Shown: positions 1-6,548, counted from the stretch's first letter. The stretch is DNA of 19,626 nucleotides from an uncultured Bacteroidales bacterium (GCA_900549375.1 URNY01000036.1:1-19626); one strand, 5' to 3'. A program made the numbers and translations. The notes: generated from the letters alone by a model not told the origin.

Positions 1-103
1 ACGGCGACTTATACCAGAGCCTCGTTCCTTTTCTCGCCGCCGGTTCATGTCCGAGTCGGGACAAGAAGGCGGCTAAAGGGATTGATTTAATCTCTTTTAT
101 CAT
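1..103 (-). CDS. Primase N-terminus (CHC2/toprim type), cut by window edge
   Basis: The minus strand opens a reading frame at the ATG at 103-101 that runs off the window after 34 codons. An AGGA lies six bases upstream of the ATG as a ribosome binding site. The visible residues include AAFLSRLGHEPAARKG and then RLWYKSP. This resembles the start of the CHC2 zinc-finger primases carried by Bacteroides mobilizable elements, where an LxRLGhxP segment precedes the first zinc-finger residues. The zinc finger and toprim domains would lie outside the window, so the family call rests on this short piece and on context. In NBU-like elements a primase commonly follows the AAA ATPase gene, as here. It would prime DNA synthesis during replication or transfer of the element. 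Confidence 0.6.
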   Translation of the reverse strand, partial: MIKEIKSIPLAAFLSRLGHEPAARKGTRLWYKSP

Positions 104-225
104 GGGTCCTAAAATGTTTGGGTGAGCTGGTTCTTGGTTTCTTTCTCCGCTTTGCTACGAAAGCGCTTCGCGGTTTAGCGCCTATTATGTATGCCCTTTG
201 CTAAACCAAACCAATTTGGTGTTTA
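104..225. other. Short spacer between ATPase and primase genes
   Basis: This is 122 bp between two same-strand genes. It contains a GC-rich palindrome, AAGCGCTT near 161-168, but no clear terminator or promoter match was found. The two genes are probably in one transcript. Confidence 0.4.
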
Positions 226-1269
226 TCAATAGTAGAAATCCGGATTGTAGATATACTCGCGGTTCTCATAGCGAATCATGCCTTTGTTGTCAAGAAAAGT
301 CTTCAAGCCCTTTACCTTATTGTTGGAATAGGGATGACCGCAGGCAGCATATCCGCTTTTGAGCGCGGCCTCGAAGTTACGGCATCCTTTTATTGACCCA
401 TTGGCGAATACCACTCCCAATGCCTCGCGGTGCTGTTCCTCGGTCAACTCCTTGTATGGATAAGGGTCTTTGGCTTTCTTGCCCGGCTCGGTGAATACAT
501 ATCCGCTGGCAATCTCCGGCAATCCATAGTCATTTACACGGAAGGCGAATGGGTCGAACTCGGCGGCGCGGATTATGGCGGCGCATACTTCCGAAACAGT
601 GTCATCAGTCTTGCTTCGGCTCACCTGAAGGACGGTCTCGGCCTTGTTGTTCAGCTCGGTGCCGACATGACCACGCGCATTGTCATCGCTTTTGTTGAGG
701 TGCAGGACCGTATGGATATGTATCTGATACTTATCAGTCCATTCCATCAGCTTGCCGATAAGGTCAGTTGATTCCTTGGCGCAGTTGATGTCATACATCA
801 GGTCACGCACACCGTCGATGATTACAAGACCTACGCCGGGTGTGTTGATTATCGCCTGTTCGATTACTTCAAGACGCAACGTGGGTGTAAGCTGGCGCAG
901 GGCTGCAAACTTCAGATGCTCCGGATGGGTGTCGGTTGGCAGTTTCGCCAACCGCAGGGTCCGCTCCATGACTTTCTGACAATGATACGGGCTCTGTTCG
1001 GTATCGAAATAGAGTATAGTGCGCTTGTCATCGGGAAACTCGGCTGTGTAGCCCAATACCTTGCCATTCACAAGCGATGCTCCGACGATGGCGGCGACAT
1101 TGAAGGTCTTTTTGCTCTTTGCCTTTCCGGTCGATGCCGAGAAGTTTCCGAGAGTGCCGATAACACTGCCGTTGGCATACAACACTTCCGGCGCAGTCTG
1201 AATCTCATCAGTGATTCTCAACTGCTTTTCCTCCCAGAGTTTGAGGATGTCTTGCTTCACTCCATCCAT
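226..1269 (-). CDS. RepA-like AAA family ATPase of mobilizable element
   Basis: This 347-residue protein looks like the RecA/DnaB-related AAA ATPases (RepA/AAA_25 type) found in Bacteroides mobilizable elements. The nucleotide-binding loop is non-canonical: GKAKSKKT at residues 48-55 has Lys where the usual GxxxxGK[ST] has its second Gly. Walker B is LVIID at about 148-152, and FDTEQ (88-92) and HLNKSDDNARGHVG (190-203) fit the conserved strands of this fold. The C-terminal 70 residues look like a small winged-helix region. The start overlaps the stop of the upstream HTH gene by 13 bp (ATGGATGGAGTGA), so the two are translationally coupled. The role is inferred: a helicase or loader acting with the primase in element replication. 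Confidence 0.8.
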   Translation of the reverse strand: MDGVKQDILKLWEEKQLRITDEIQTAPEVLYANGSVIGTLGNFSASTGKAKSKKTFNVAAIVGASLVNGKVLGYTAEFPDDKRTILYFDTEQSPYHCQKVMERTLRLAKLPTDTHPEHLKFAALRQLTPTLRLEVIEQAIINTPGVGLVIIDGVRDLMYDINCAKESTDLIGKLMEWTDKYQIHIHTVLHLNKSDDNARGHVGTELNNKAETVLQVSRSKTDDTVSEVCAAIIRAAEFDPFAFRVNDYGLPEIASGYVFTEPGKKAKDPYPYKELTEEQHREALGVVFANGSIKGCRNFEAALKSGYAACGHPYSNNKVKGLKTFLDNKGMIRYENREYIYNPDFYY

Positions 1270-1595
1270 TCTTTACCCCCTTTCTTATGTTCTTGTATGA
1301 GGTCGAGTGCTTTCTGGGCGTCAATGACGATTTTTCTGCCCGATTGGGTTATAGCGTCTTTGATTACACCACTGTTCTTGATACGATGTGCGGTAGCCTT
1401 GCTGCACTGGAGAAGTTCGCAGAGACCTTTGATTCCGTAAACGAGCCAACGCTTTGCTGTGGCGGCAACATTTTCATCAGAGGTTACGCTTTCGGTAGCG
1501 GTCGTGGTCTTGACAAAATGAGAGTCAAGTAATTCTAAAAATTGTTCTCCGGTGTACTGCCAGAGAGGGAGTTTGAGTAACTGGTCTTTTGTCAT
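1257..1595 (-). CDS. DUF3853-type helix-turn-helix protein
   Basis: This is a 112-residue protein. After a short N-terminal helix (LPLWQYTGEQF), residues from about 50 form a winged-helix excisionase-like unit: GIKGLCELLQCSKATAHRIK, then GRKIVIDAQKALDLI. This is the typical shape of the DUF3853/HTH_17 proteins that sit beside the AAA ATPase gene in Bacteroides mobilizable elements. It probably binds DNA, either as the recombination directionality factor or as a regulator of the downstream ATPase and primase; the sequence does not decide which. Its 3' end overlaps the ATPase gene. A -7-like element lies about 70 bp upstream. Confidence 0.75.
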   Translation of the reverse strand: MTKDQLLKLPLWQYTGEQFLELLDSHFVKTTTATESVTSDENVAATAKRWLVYGIKGLCELLQCSKATAHRIKNSGVIKDAITQSGRKIVIDAQKALDLIQEHKKGGKEWME

Positions 1596-1663
1596 TCGCA
1601 GTATGAGTTTGAGTTATACTTCCGCCCTCTGAGAGAGCGTATCCGAGTATCTCCCGGACACTG

Positions 1664-1671
1664 CAAAATTA
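1664..1671 (-). promoter_or_regulatory. Bacteroides -7 element for the HTH/ATPase/primase operon
   Basis: On the minus strand, TAATTTTG followed by C matches the Bacteroides -7 consensus TAnnTTTG. No convincing -33 TTTG is seen at the right spacing. Transcription would start near 1657, giving a leader of about 60 nt before the HTH gene. Confidence 0.45.
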
Positions 1672-1722
1672 CAACCGGTTATGAGTGGTCTGTATGTGGA
1701 TTATCATTCTCCACTTACTAAA

Positions 1723-1757
1723 ACTACCCGTCAGAGTATCAGGCTCTAACGGGTAGT
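1723..1757 (-). terminator. Hairpin downstream of the unknown cargo gene
   Basis: ACTACCCGT (1723-1731) pairs with ACGGGTAGT (1749-1757). An inner AGAG (1733-1736) pairs with CTCT (1744-1747) after one C-A mismatch, giving about 13 pairs and a 7-nt loop. Read on the minus strand it is followed by TTTTAG, so it fits a terminator of the gene ending at 1833. The U-tract is short, so an operator or transfer-related hairpin is possible. Confidence 0.5.
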
Positions 1758-1832
1758 ATCATAAGGTCTCTAAAGTGGAAATTTGAGTGGTGAAAGTGGT
1801 GCGCAAGTGGTATCTTTAAGTCGCAAGAACTA

Positions 1833-2963
1833 TCAAGCTCGCTTTTTATGGTTTTTGATGATTTCATCTACATCATCAGCGAAAGCCATACTTGACCTGC
1901 TGGCATCGCTACCTCGCGGATGTGAATATTTACTTTCGTAATATGATGAATCTATGCCGAAGTGCAAAAGGATGTCCTCGCGCCATGCAACCTTGTGCTT
2001 TTCCGGCACGATGTCGTATAGCTTGGAGATGAGATAGCACACCTTGATTTTTTGCTTAGGTTTTATCTTCAGAGGCTCATGCTTGCCATGAAGGTTCAGC
2101 GATGAATGAAACTGAGTTTCTGTCGATTCTTCAAATATCATTTCGCATACCTCATACAGTTCCGACACAAGAATCATCGGGAATAAGGGTTCTTCCCATT
2201 GGCGGTATGATTTTGTATTGGTCAGAGCCATTTTTACAGGTTGTTCCGTTGCCAGATAACTACCATTGCGAACCTGCATCTTTTGTATAAAAGCGTCTCT
2301 GCATTTAGGATGTAGTGGAATCTCACATGGTGGGAAGTATCGCTCCACCATGATAAATACTTTGCGACAGACATTTCGCAAGTCATGGTACACATCGAAT
2401 GAAGGTCTCAACAGAAATTCATCATATTCAACGCTTTCCTGCAATTTCTTAAGAAATTCCCGCTTCTTTTCAAGCCATCCTTCACGGGTGTCGGCCATAT
2501 GGAATTGTTCGATTTCCTGTTTGTATTTATCTATCGTCCAATCGTCAGGCACCGGGATTTTATGGCAAGCCTTTAGCGCGTACTCATAATGAGCGGCAAT
2601 CATATAGAACATCTCCACTTCTTTAAGGAAGTGGTTGCTTTCGTACTGATCAATCATGTCTGCCTTGGATTTATTTTTACGTTCTCTATCCAATTTATAG
2701 AATATGCTCTGGAATGTCTCTATCCTTGTTACAATCTCAACACAGAAAATTCGGGTTTGGTCAGCTTGTACCTTTCCGATTTCTCCGGAAGCATGAGATT
2801 CGATAATGGCGTTTTCGATGTCGATAGAGCAAAGTTTACTGGTGGCCTCGGCAATTCGTTTGTACAGAATTGTATCCTGTTTGGCTACCAGCGGAACTTT
2901 CGTGAGCTGCCTCAGGTCTTCCAATATTGGCACAACATCTCGTAATGTCGTAGGGTTTGGCAT
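1833..2963 (-). CDS. Unrecognised cargo protein, 376 residues
   Basis: I do not recognise this family. The frame is open to a TTG at 3005 (390 residues), but the ATG at 2963, giving MPNPTTLRDVVPILEDL, is the more likely start. No clear Shine-Dalgarno sequence supports either choice. The product is soluble-looking and charged, largely predicted helical, with no signal peptide or membrane segment. It has an aromatic patch (EVEMFYMIAAHYEYAL) and a lysine-rich C-terminus (EIIKNHKKRA). It lies between the HTH/ATPase operon and the divergent DUF3800 pair, in the cargo position of the element. It is flanked by a hairpin on its 3' side. Confidence 0.6.
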   Translation of the reverse strand: MPNPTTLRDVVPILEDLRQLTKVPLVAKQDTILYKRIAEATSKLCSIDIENAIIESHASGEIGKVQADQTRIFCVEIVTRIETFQSIFYKLDRERKNKSKADMIDQYESNHFLKEVEMFYMIAAHYEYALKACHKIPVPDDWTIDKYKQEIEQFHMADTREGWLEKKREFLKKLQESVEYDEFLLRPSFDVYHDLRNVCRKVFIMVERYFPPCEIPLHPKCRDAFIQKMQVRNGSYLATEQPVKMALTNTKSYRQWEEPLFPMILVSELYEVCEMIFEESTETQFHSSLNLHGKHEPLKIKPKQKIKVCYLISKLYDIVPEKHKVAWREDILLHFGIDSSYYESKYSHPRGSDASRSSMAFADDVDEIIKNHKKRA

Positions 2964-3153
2964 CTGCGGGGTGGTGTTTAACGGGTTGATGAATGTGAAT
3001 GTCAATAGCTATGTAGTTTCATTGAAATTTTCGACATAACGACATTCAGCATATCAAACAACCGGCAGTCGCCAGGTGTTCACCGCCCTAACAAACTACA
3101 ATGTATCTTTCTACCCTCCGTAATACACAATTACTCCATATGCAGTCCATGCA

Positions 3154-3181
3154 CCCAAACAGCCCAAACAGCGCCCAAACA
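3154..3181. repeat. Three tandem CCCAAACA repeats, possible operator
   Basis: CCCAAACA occurs at 3154-3161, 3163-3170 and 3174-3181, with start spacings of 9 and 11 bp. The cluster is 40 to 65 bp upstream of the -7 element of the DUF3800 gene, in the divergent intergenic region. The arrangement suggests a regulator-binding site, but no cognate regulator is identified. Confidence 0.4.
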
Positions 3182-3217
3182 AATAAAAGGAAGTCTCGGA
3201 ATATCAAAGTTTTTTAT

Positions 3218-3225
3218 TAATTTTG
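3218..3225 (+). promoter_or_regulatory. -7 element of the DUF3800/BECR-like operon
   Basis: TAATTTTG followed by C matches the Bacteroides -7 consensus. It ends only 5 bp before the ATG at 3231, so the transcript would be leaderless or nearly so. No good -33 TTTG is visible, which would fit a promoter that needs an activator. Confidence 0.5.
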
Positions 3226-3230
3226 CAGTT

Positions 3231-3899
3231 ATGAACAAGACATTCAACATATACTGTGATGAAAGCTGTCATATTGAACATGACGGCAAGGACTTCATGT
3301 TTCTTGGTTCAGTCAGCTGTGCCTATCCACAAATTCGCCGACACACCAAACGAATAGACGAGCTAAAAAAAGTGCATAATTTCTATGCGGAAATAAAATG
3401 GAGTAATGTTTCTCAGTCTAAGATAAGGTTTTATCTTGACTTGATAGATTATTTTTTTGATACCGACTTACGATTTAGAGCCATCGGAATCAAAAAAAGT
3501 ATGATTAAGGTTGATGAAAATAACACCTACGATGATTTCTATTATAAGATGTATTACTCTCTCCTTAATTACAAAATCGATACTCTGGATCATTACAATG
3601 TATATCTTGACATCAAGGACAGTTTGAGTGCCGTTAAGGTTCGTAGGCTTAAAGAAATACTAAACGTAAAATATGGAGTATTCCGAAACGTTCAGAATAT
3701 TTGCTCTAACGAGAGTCTGTTAATGCAGTTGACAGATTTCATCATGGGTGCAATATCGTATAATATGAACGATAAGCTGCACCGCAATCAAGCGAAAGTC
3801 GCCATAATTGAGCGTATCAAAAAGCACCTTAACTCACAGAATCTTAGTATAACCAACTATTCCGATAAGTTGAATCTATTCTTTATAAATCTGCGTTGA
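3231..3899 (+). CDS. DUF3800 domain protein
   Basis: This 222-residue protein has the hallmarks of DUF3800, a family with an RNase H-like fold. It has an N-terminal strand ending in YCDES (Asp10, Glu11), then AEIKW (53-57), YLDIKD (125-130), and a late NESLLMQLTDFIMGA segment (160-173) with the conserved Gln and Asp. The acidic residues at 10, 130 and 169 could bind metal, but that assignment is inferred. DUF3800 proteins are common on phages, integrative elements and defence-rich loci and have no settled function. The gene ends 3 bp before the next start, so the two are almost certainly translated together. It is more AT-rich than the adjacent host genes, which fits cargo acquired by transfer. 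Confidence 0.8.
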   Translation: MNKTFNIYCDESCHIEHDGKDFMFLGSVSCAYPQIRRHTKRIDELKKVHNFYAEIKWSNVSQSKIRFYLDLIDYFFDTDLRFRAIGIKKSMIKVDENNTYDDFYYKMYYSLLNYKIDTLDHYNVYLDIKDSLSAVKVRRLKEILNVKYGVFRNVQNICSNESLLMQLTDFIMGAISYNMNDKLHRNQAKVAIIERIKKHLNSQNLSITNYSDKLNLFFINLR

Positions 3900-3902
3900 G
3901 TC

Positions 3903-4415
3903 ATGCCATTAAATCTTACTAAGAAATATAATGATCTGCTTGATATATTAGGCATGTCCGAGAGTCAACGCAACGATTCATTGAGGAGAATATTTAACCG
4001 GGATATTCAAGACAACCCGGCTTTTTCGTTCAATGGCAAGCCCATTTATCCAACACCACGCGAAGATGGACAGGTAGCAATGGAGAATCTCTTCAATCAT
4101 CTTACTCGAAAGGAGGTTGATAAAGATACGCACCATAGAGAATATGATCCCAACCGCTCGCAGCGTTTACATTGGATTAGGCATCATGTCGAGAAAAGGA
4201 AAGCTGATAATATGCTCTATTTCTCAGTGGACGAGCCTCGTGCGCCGCGAACTTACATCTATGATATAGATGAGAGGTATGTAATTGTACTTGAACCTCG
4301 CAGGAATGGCTCTGCATATTACCTGCTAACGGCATATCATCTTGAAGGTAAGGACGCCGCACGCAATAAAATTATGAATAAGTACCGTCGCAGACGCTTA
4401 CCCAATCTATTATAA
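3903..4415 (+). CDS. Putative phage-type BECR-fold nuclease (PBECR-like)
   Basis: This is a 170-residue protein. The C-terminal half (about 80-150) has the layout of the PBECR group (Barnase-EndoU-ColicinE5/D-RelE-like nucleases): RSQRLHWIRHHVE (85-97), a YF strand, then RTYIYD (116-121), RYVIVLE (125-131) and YYLLTAYHL (139-147). A very basic tail (KYRRRRL) follows. His90, Thr117 and Thr143 or Tyr145 are possible active-site residues, but this is inference. The N-terminal 75 residues are not recognised. It starts 3 bp after the DUF3800 stop, forming a two-gene operon closed by a hairpin terminator. If the fold is right, it is probably an RNase, perhaps toxin-like. Confidence 0.55.
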   Translation: MPLNLTKKYNDLLDILGMSESQRNDSLRRIFNRDIQDNPAFSFNGKPIYPTPREDGQVAMENLFNHLTRKEVDKDTHHREYDPNRSQRLHWIRHHVEKRKADNMLYFSVDEPRAPRTYIYDIDERYVIVLEPRRNGSAYYLLTAYHLEGKDAARNKIMNKYRRRRLPNLL

Positions 4416-4419
4416 AAAG

Positions 4420-4485
4420 CAAAAAACGCAGAGCTTCAAGGCTTGCGTTTTTCGATTTCCTTTCCTCAAATGAGGAATGAACTCT
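4420..4485 (-). ncRNA. Candidate small RNA of about 65 nt
   Basis: A complete Bacteroides promoter on the minus strand (see the 4490-4520 entry) would start transcription near 4485. Only about 65 bp later the bidirectional terminator follows, with no reading frame between. The RNA would contain a first hairpin, TTCCTC with loop ATTT and GAGGAA (4462-4477), and then the terminator hairpin. It points toward, and ends next to, the 3' end of the BECR-like gene. It is inferred from promoter and terminator alone. The -7 element also matches the CTnDOT att core, so it may not be a promoter in use. Confidence 0.4.
4422..4452. terminator. Bidirectional terminator
   Basis: AAAAACGCA (4422-4430) pairs with TGCGTTTTT (4444-4452). 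An inner AGC/GCT closes a TTCAAG loop and one G is bulged. A and T runs flank both sides, so it can stop the plus-strand cargo operon and the minus-strand candidate small RNA. Confidence 0.8.
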
Positions 4486-4489
4486 GGTG

Positions 4490-4520
4490 CAAAGGTACAA
4501 ATTTTTGTTGACCCTGCAAA
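4490..4520 (-). promoter_or_regulatory. Full Bacteroides promoter of the candidate small RNA
   Basis: On the minus strand, TTTG (4520-4517), a 19-bp spacer and TACCTTTG (4497-4490) match the -33/-7 consensus exactly. The same bases also read GTACCTTTGC, a match to the GTANNTTTGC core known from CTnDOT attB sites. Confidence 0.55.
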
Positions 4521-4564
4521 ATTCTAACGTGGGAAACTTCAAAAAGTTTTATACGAAGATACTG

Positions 4565-4743
4565 TAACTTCGGTAAACCCGCAAAATTCCACATTGTAAA
4601 CTACGATAATTAGGCATATTCAAGGGATGTGTACTACGATAAATACGTCCTTGTCTAGCTAAACCTTGTTATAATCCGCCAAAAGTGGCTCAAAAGTTAT
4701 AGATTTGGCGGATTATAAGCATATATTAGAAGGGGAGGAATCA
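4565..4743 (+). repeat. 180-bp non-coding repeat, copy A
   Basis: This stretch matches 7765-7943 in the same orientation, almost without gaps, at roughly 80% identity by eye. It contains a 13-bp inverted repeat, ATAATCCGCCAAA (4671-4683) and TTTGGCGGATTAT (4704-4716), around a 20-bp centre. It also contains the decamer ACTACGATAA twice (4600-4609, 4633-4642), with a degenerate AACTTCGGTAAA further left. It runs to the integrase stop codon. It fills most of the 325-bp gap between the BECR-like gene and the integrase. It could be a recombinase arm or core region, or another protein-binding site. Confidence 0.75.
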
Positions 4744-6093
4744 CTGTATAGGTGGGATAATAAATATTTTCTCATTGAAAGCCTGCATCATAGCGGGTGT
4801 TACATTGGATATGTAACCGGCGAGTAGTGCCGACACCTCCGATGTGGCGTGTCCTACGGCATAGTCGATGTATGCAGTCATCACGCCGTGATGTGCCAAG
4901 GCTGAAATGAAAGAATTGCGGGCATATTGGGGCGTTACGCATTGGATGTCAAGCGATTCACAAACCTCTTTGATGTTCTTTGAAATCCGGCGGTTAAAGT
5001 CGTGAACGCGGATTGCTTTTTGCTCATCGGTGACAGCATTGAGAAAGATGTCAGGGAAAACAAGTTCACCGGGGCTATATGGCGAGGCATACACATCGAG
5101 TAACTGCCGTAACTGCGGAATAATCGGTACTGATGTTTCATCAAGCTGCTTGCCGACAGGTTTGTTTGCCCTGTCAATCTTAGAGCGGATGAAAACAAAT
5201 TGCGGAAACTTTTGCGAGACTGCCGCCTTCTCTGTCCAGACAAGTTTAGCCATATCTATGGTGTTCATGCCGTTGAGACAATAAAGGAGCAACCAGCGGC
5301 CAACGGCACGGGCATATTTTGACTGTTTATCGGGAGCAGCAAGCCAATATTCCCACAACTTCAACACTTCCTCCACAGTCAAGGCATTCAAGCGGCGACG
5401 GTTTCCGGCATGAATAAGACCCTTGAAATTGGGTACCAGCGTAGTGTGACCGTCTTTATATGCTTGATTGAACACAGCTCGTGTGGCACGGAGAATTACC
5501 ATTCGCGTGTCCAAAGAAAGCGGCTGATCCGTGCCGTTGCGTGCTTTCTGTTCATCAAGCCATTTGGCGAAGCGTGTGATTATGGCGGTATCGACAGCGC
5601 CGAGTGAGATGGGTTTATCTTTTCGGAACAGCTTGAACCAGTCAAGGGCAGAAGAATACATCGCGCGGGTCTTTACTTTCTCTTTCGATGCGCCAAGTGT
5701 TGCCCAATAAGAAAAGGTATCGTCCGCCCTCATAGATTTTTCCGTTACTTTCCCCTCGGACTTTTCAACATGACTTTTGAGGTCGGCAACCGAGAACCGA
5801 TTGAGCAAAATAAGTTCGTCTGCTTTGGCGCATATATGGTCAAACACCTTGCGAAGCTCCTTTCGGATCTCAATGGCAGCATTTGATTTTGAGAACAACG
5901 CCTCGTATTCTTTCGTTGACGATACCTTTAACCCGGTCGCGAAATATCTCCGCAACCGTTGATGAGTGACACAGACTGTCAACGGCACAGACTTGCCTGT
6001 GTCAAATTTATATCTGTTATCCGGAGCGAGAATGATATATATCGTCGCCCCTGCAAACCTTCGGGATTCATCGCTAAAAAGAGCCTTGTTCAT
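4741..6093 (-). CDS. Tyrosine recombinase (integrase) of the mobilizable element
   Basis: This integrase would insert and excise the element at a tRNA gene. I prefer the ATG at 6093 (450 residues, MNKALFSDESRRF) over the TTG at 6204, which lies only about 5 nt after the predicted transcription start. An N-terminal arm-binding region covers about 1-115, a SAM-like core-binding domain about 125-225, and the catalytic domain about 235-450. Visible catalytic residues are Lys305 (RSKID), Arg392 (TPQYARNSF), His415 (AVGHATSEV) and the nucleophile Tyr426 (LLAGYIS). The first catalytic arginine is missing: NGMNTIDMAKL (274-284) has Met-Asn where GxR is usual. IntDOT of CTnDOT also lacks this arginine. 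The gene lies just inside the predicted att site. Confidence 0.9.
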   Translation of the reverse strand: MNKALFSDESRRFAGATIYIILAPDNRYKFDTGKSVPLTVCVTHQRLRRYFATGLKVSSTKEYEALFSKSNAAIEIRKELRKVFDHICAKADELILLNRFSVADLKSHVEKSEGKVTEKSMRADDTFSYWATLGASKEKVKTRAMYSSALDWFKLFRKDKPISLGAVDTAIITRFAKWLDEQKARNGTDQPLSLDTRMVILRATRAVFNQAYKDGHTTLVPNFKGLIHAGNRRRLNALTVEEVLKLWEYWLAAPDKQSKYARAVGRWLLLYCLNGMNTIDMAKLVWTEKAAVSQKFPQFVFIRSKIDRANKPVGKQLDETSVPIIPQLRQLLDVYASPYSPGELVFPDIFLNAVTDEQKAIRVHDFNRRISKNIKEVCESLDIQCVTPQYARNSFISALAHHGVMTAYIDYAVGHATSEVSALLAGYISNVTPAMMQAFNEKIFIIPPIQ

Positions 6094-6097
6094 ATCG

Positions 6098-6190
6098 TTG
6101 TGTTCAAGTTTTTTATCAGATATGCCAGCCCCAATAAAACAATCAGGGAGCGTGTTCAGTAAATGGGGTTTGAACACATTTTGAACACAA
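6098..6190. promoter_or_regulatory. Repeat-rich integrase leader (TTGAACACAA motifs)
   Basis: TTGAACACAA lies at 6181-6190, and TTGAACACA at 6170-6178, 11 bp away. A perfect inverted copy, TTGTGTTCAA, lies at 6098-6107 beside the integrase ATG, and another inverted core, TGTTCA, at 6153-6158. These could fold the roughly 116-nt leader and mask the start, or serve as arm-type binding sites for the integrase or its excisionase. A related CGAACACAAA lies beyond the att site at 6421-6430. Confidence 0.45.
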
Positions 6191-6215
6191 CCCACAAGTT
6201 TCAAGAGGTCTCATA

Positions 6216-6247
6216 CAAAATTACAAACTTCTTTCTTTGCTTGCAAA
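6216..6247 (-). promoter_or_regulatory. Integrase promoter
   Basis: On the minus strand, TTTG (6247-6244), a 20-bp spacer and TAATTTTG (6223-6216) match the Bacteroides -33/-7 consensus. Transcription would start near 6209, giving a leader of about 116 nt before the ATG at 6093. Confidence 0.65.
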
Positions 6248-6317
6248 TATCTGATAATCAAATTACATCTTATTAACGAAGTTTCATGCGGTTTCGTTCA
6301 AAATCACGCCGTTCACC

Positions 6318-6361
6318 TACTCATAATCAGGGAGTCCTAGGTTCAAGCCATAGTGGGACCA
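6318..6361 (+). other. tRNA 3' fragment with anticodon CAT, predicted attachment site
   Basis: The sequence reads as the 3' half of a tRNA: anticodon loop CTCATAA (6320-6326, CAT at 6322-6324), 3' anticodon stem TCAGG, a five-base variable loop GAGTC, and a T arm CTAGG-TTCAAGC-CATAG with one mismatch. The 3' acceptor strand TGGGACC and discriminator A follow. The 5' half is absent: no GGTCCCA acceptor strand or D arm lies upstream, and the 5' anticodon stem is broken right at the loop. This is the expected right end of an element integrated into a tRNA gene, probably Met (CAT). It lies upstream of the integrase, with a terminator just outside. Confidence 0.75.
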
Positions 6362-6378
6362 CTCATAGAATAGAAATC

Positions 6379-6412
6379 AAGCAGTTACGAATCAAATCGC
6401 AACTGCTTTTTC
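6379..6412 (+). terminator. Terminator downstream of the tRNA fragment
   Basis: AAGCAGTT (6379-6386) pairs with AACTGCTT (6401-6408). An inner CGA/TCG extends the stem past one mismatch, and TTTTTCTTTT follows. The position, 18 bp after the acceptor end, suits the original tRNA gene's terminator and marks DNA outside the element. Confidence 0.75.
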
Positions 6413-6548
6413 TTTTGCTTCGAACACAAATCTGAACCAACTCATTTCAGCCGATAATGGCGGTCGTCTTATTTTGGACCTATGTGTGTTGTGTTTGCCC
6501 GAGGATAATCCAATACTCCGTAACTGCGAGTAATGTAGAAAATGCAGG
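6413..6548. other. Spacer between tRNA terminator and DUF1016 gene
   Basis: The full gene-free stretch from 6094 to 6548 holds the integrase leader and promoter, the tRNA fragment and its terminator. In these last 136 bp I see only one integrase-leader-like motif (CGAACACAAA at 6421-6430). No clear gene or promoter is visible. Confidence 0.4.

Noticed and set aside
430..1440. Several plus-strand frames of 75 to 174 codons
   Set aside because: They run opposite to the ATPase and HTH genes, which have clear family motifs and a coupled overlap.
3154..3181. A CRISPR array
   Set aside because: The repeats are 8 bp with spacers of 1 to 3 bp, far too short; no CRISPR-like array or cas gene was seen in the window.
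4671..4716. The copy A palindrome as an integrase terminator
   Set aside because: The loop is 20 bp, no U-run follows, and the centre is as conserved between copies as the arms, so a binding or recombination site fits better.
6290..6361. A complete functional tRNA gene
   Set aside because: The 3' half is clear, but no D arm or matching 5' acceptor strand exists upstream and the 5' anticodon stem is broken, so only a fragment is reported.
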